28,770 nucleotides of DNA, taken from positions 1 to 28,770 of IMG/VR virus record IMGVR_UViG_3300009128_000105; one strand, written 5' to 3'. Shown piece by piece: positions 26,896 through 28,770 of this stretch; the first letter of the stretch is position 1, and each line of letters starts with the position of its first letter. The stretch is from a virus. Below the pieces are notes generated by a model that saw only the letters and a list, made by a program, of their open reading frames with translations, ran no database searches and had not been told where the DNA came from. Made by a program: the position numbers and the translations under genes.

Positions 26896-28392
26896 CTATA
26901 TTTGCCAGGGTGAGGAGCGCAGGCCAAAGTCGCCGAAGTTTAGCTCCTCGGTGCGCGTAATATCAGGGTTTTGAACCGCGAACGCAAGGGCGAGGGCATC
27001 AGCCCTATCGGGGGAGCCTCTTTGGTCCTTCTTCGGGTCTAGTTGGATCTTCCCCGCGGAGGTGATCCCGTAGGTCTGAGCGGCGAGTTGAGAGCCCAGG
27101 TCGTCGTCGTCTTCGGGGAGGTCCATCTCCCCAGCTTCGAACCGCTCACGGAGTACCCAGAAGATCTCAGCCCGGAGGTTAACGAAACGGTCCGGCTCCC
27201 TGGCTCTGCTCGCTACGTTAACCCCTTCAGCGGGGAGCTGTAGTTCCCGCAACCGATCAAGCACGCCGGCTCCGATTCCGATCTCGTCCACGTTGACCGC
27301 CTCGGGCTGGACCTCTGCGATGGCGTAGAGGCGAGCGATCCGACCGGCGACCTCCATCGTGTCGAGCTTGCGGAAGGTGGCGAGCACGCGAGCGACGGGG
27401 CCGCGGCGTTCGACGATGACCGTCTCGTCGGAGCCCATGCGGGCGACGTCCACGCCCCAGGTGACGACGCCCTCGGGCTTCAGTTCGGCGCGCTGGGCGG
27501 CCTCGATGAGTCGTAGGGGGACCAGTGAGTTCTCGCCGTCCTCGGGGAACTCGGCGGCGATGCGGGCTTGCCACATCGGCGAGCTCACGCCCCACTGCTT
27601 GCGCTTCGCGTCAACCCACTCGGGCGTCGTCAGGGTCGGGGCGGGGAGGGGAGCCGGCCCCTTGAGCGCCTCCCAGTCGTCGAGGTTGTCCTCGTCGATC
27701 CCGAAGGCGGTGAAGTTCGGCGTGTCGAAGGCGCTTATCTGGAACCTAGCGCCCCGCTGCTGGGCGAAGGCACGGCCGAAGGGGGTCTGGGCATCAGTCG
27801 GGTTCCCGATGCGCAGGAGGCGGGCGTGGTCGCCGCTGAGGATCGAATCGACGGCGGTATCGATCGCCTCGGAGATCCCACAAGCCTCGTCCTGAATGAC
27901 GAGGGTGTGCTTCGCGTGGAAGCCCTGGAAGCGGTCCGGGTCATGATCCGCGGCGGTGAAGCCAAGGGCGAGCCAGTCCTCAGAGATTCTGAGCGCCGTC
28001 GTTGAGAGCTCGCCGCCAAGGGGGACCGAGGCGCGGGCGTGCGCCGTGGCGATCTCGCGCCAAATGATCCCGCGCACCTGCCGGGCGGTGGGGGCGGTGG
28101 TGATCACGAGCGATCTCGGATGGCAGAAAAGGAACCAGAGCGCCGCCCTGGAGGCGACCCAGGACTTGCCGGCGCTGTGGCACGAGCGGACGTTGACCTC
28201 TCGATTGTTGACGAGCGCCTGGAGGATCTCGGCCTGCTTTGGCCAGGGGTCGTCGCCTAGGATGTTGCGGACCCACCATGCTGGGTTTTCCTTGGCGGTG
28301 GCGACGAGCCTCTCCTGACGCTTGCGCTCCTTGGCGGGGTCTCGGGGCCGTCCGCGCTTGTTCGCGACGTAGGGAGCCGGGGCCTTGCTCAT
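26896..28392 (-). CDS. Terminase large subunit TerL
   Basis: 498 aa; starts on an ATGA overlap with TerS. ATPase half: Walker A-like VRSCHSAGKSWVASR (an HSAGKS variant), the motif TTAPTARQVRGIIWREI, and Walker B LVIQDEAC. Nuclease half: WGVDVARMGSDETV (first metal Asp), VNVDEIGIGAGVLDRL (second) and SPDRADALALAFAV (third), an RNase H-like fold. It translocates DNA into proheads and cuts it at packaging ends. The Walker A matches that of other phage terminases of this type and is not degenerate. Confidence 0.96.
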   Translation of the reverse strand: MSKAPAPYVANKRGRPRDPAKERKRQERLVATAKENPAWWVRNILGDDPWPKQAEILQALVNNREVNVRSCHSAGKSWVASRAALWFLFCHPRSLVITTAPTARQVRGIIWREIATAHARASVPLGGELSTTALRISEDWLALGFTAADHDPDRFQGFHAKHTLVIQDEACGISEAIDTAVDSILSGDHARLLRIGNPTDAQTPFGRAFAQQRGARFQISAFDTPNFTAFGIDEDNLDDWEALKGPAPLPAPTLTTPEWVDAKRKQWGVSSPMWQARIAAEFPEDGENSLVPLRLIEAAQRAELKPEGVVTWGVDVARMGSDETVIVERRGPVARVLATFRKLDTMEVAGRIARLYAIAEVQPEAVNVDEIGIGAGVLDRLRELQLPAEGVNVASRAREPDRFVNLRAEIFWVLRERFEAGEMDLPEDDDDLGSQLAAQTYGITSAGKIQLDPKKDQRGSPDRADALALAFAVQNPDITRTEELNFGDFGLRSSPWQI

Positions 28393-28770
28393 CCGTCCTC
28401 GTCGATCGTCTCGACCAGTTGAGCCCAGCTAACGGCGATCGGCGCGCCCTGGACGCCGCCAACATCCACACGGCGACGGCCCCAGCGATCGGGGGAGCGT
28501 CGTTCAAGCCGCCAGGCGTCCGCTTGCCAGGCCCCGTCGCGGCCCGCCTTGTTGATCCGGGCGAGGCTTGTGAGCTCTGCGTCGTCGATCGCTTTTGTAA
28601 CGGCGACCGATAATTTTAGGTAGAGCGCCTCACGTTTTCGGGGCTTCCCGCCCTCGTTGATCCGGTCCCGCTCCTTCGATCCTCGGCGAAGCCAGACCTG
28701 AAAAGTTGACTTGGCGATCTCGGCGTGACCGGCGGCCGTCTCGACATAGCAACCGGTCGCCAGAGCTGCG
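28389..28770 (-). CDS. Terminase small subunit TerS (partial, N-terminus beyond window)
   Basis: Open frame running from the window edge (28770) to TGA 28391-28389, overlapping TerL as ATGA; at least 126 residues. Visible part: an N-terminal HTH-type stretch (GCYVETAAGHAEIAKSTFQV then WLRRGSKERDR), a helical middle (EALYLKLSVAVTKAIDDAEL, TSLARINKAGRDGAWQADAW) and RLERRSPDRWGRRRVDVGG, the last being a frequent TerS C-terminal motif. It recognises phage DNA for packaging. The start codon lies outside the window. Confidence 0.88.
   Translation of the reverse strand, partial: AALATGCYVETAAGHAEIAKSTFQVWLRRGSKERDRINEGGKPRKREALYLKLSVAVTKAIDDAELTSLARINKAGRDGAWQADAWRLERRSPDRWGRRRVDVGGVQGAPIAVSWAQLVETIDEDG

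Noticed and set aside
1-28770. tRNA genes, CRISPR arrays, insertion sequences, integrase or attachment site
   Set aside because: None found on reading; no tRNA-like cloverleaf with a GGTTCRANYCC arm, no regularly spaced repeats, and no transposase or integrase motifs.

Overview
The window is a piece of a GC-rich tailed bacteriophage (Caudoviricetes) genome. Its long tail tape-measure protein, lambda-style G/GT frameshift, tail tube genes and lack of contractile sheath or baseplate genes point to siphovirus morphology. The host is not identifiable from the sequence. A holin-like protein, an M15 endolysin and two small membrane proteins that could be spanins suggest a Gram-negative host. No host genes, tRNAs, rRNA, CRISPR array, integrase or insertion sequence were seen. 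The window begins at a HindIII-type hexamer and ends inside the small terminase gene, so it is not a whole genome.

Bases 1-8794 (+ strand) hold early genes in two units, each headed by a copy of the same AT-rich promoter-like element (about 24-76 and 6681-6731). The first unit has small unknown genes, then a recombination/replication set: a PD-(D/E)XK nuclease with an apparently permuted domain order, a Sak4-like ATPase, a DUF669-like ssDNA-binding protein, a RuvC-like resolvase and a DnaB-like helicase, followed by four small genes. The second unit has small unknown genes, an HTH protein, a Cys-rich mini-protein, a QueD C-terminal fragment, QueE and a small membrane protein. QueD/QueE suggest 7-deazaguanine chemistry, but QueC, FolE and a DNA-inserting enzyme are not in this window.

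Bases 28770-8791 (- strand) hold the late genes, read right to left: TerS (partial), TerL, portal, MuF-like protein, a fused UDG-like/XkdF-like protease, scaffold (with a probable internal start), DUF2190-like protein, major capsid protein, head-tail connectors, two paralogous tail tube proteins, tail assembly chaperones G and GT, tape measure, tail tip proteins, a large multidomain tail protein, a lysis group (membrane protein, M15 endolysin, holin-like), LamG/beta-rich proteins and two small membrane proteins. Most adjacent genes overlap as ATGA or TGATG, implying coupled translation.

One + strand gene (23524-23766) interrupts the late block. It has the third promoter-element copy, the same leader hairpin as the early units, and an inverted repeat at its convergent end, so it looks like a self-contained moron co-expressed with the early genes. 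The most unusual items are the permuted nuclease, the UDG-like/XkdF fusion, the three-copy promoter/leader module with recurring GC hairpins before Shine-Dalgarno sites, the exact lambda slippery heptamer, and the half-length QueD.
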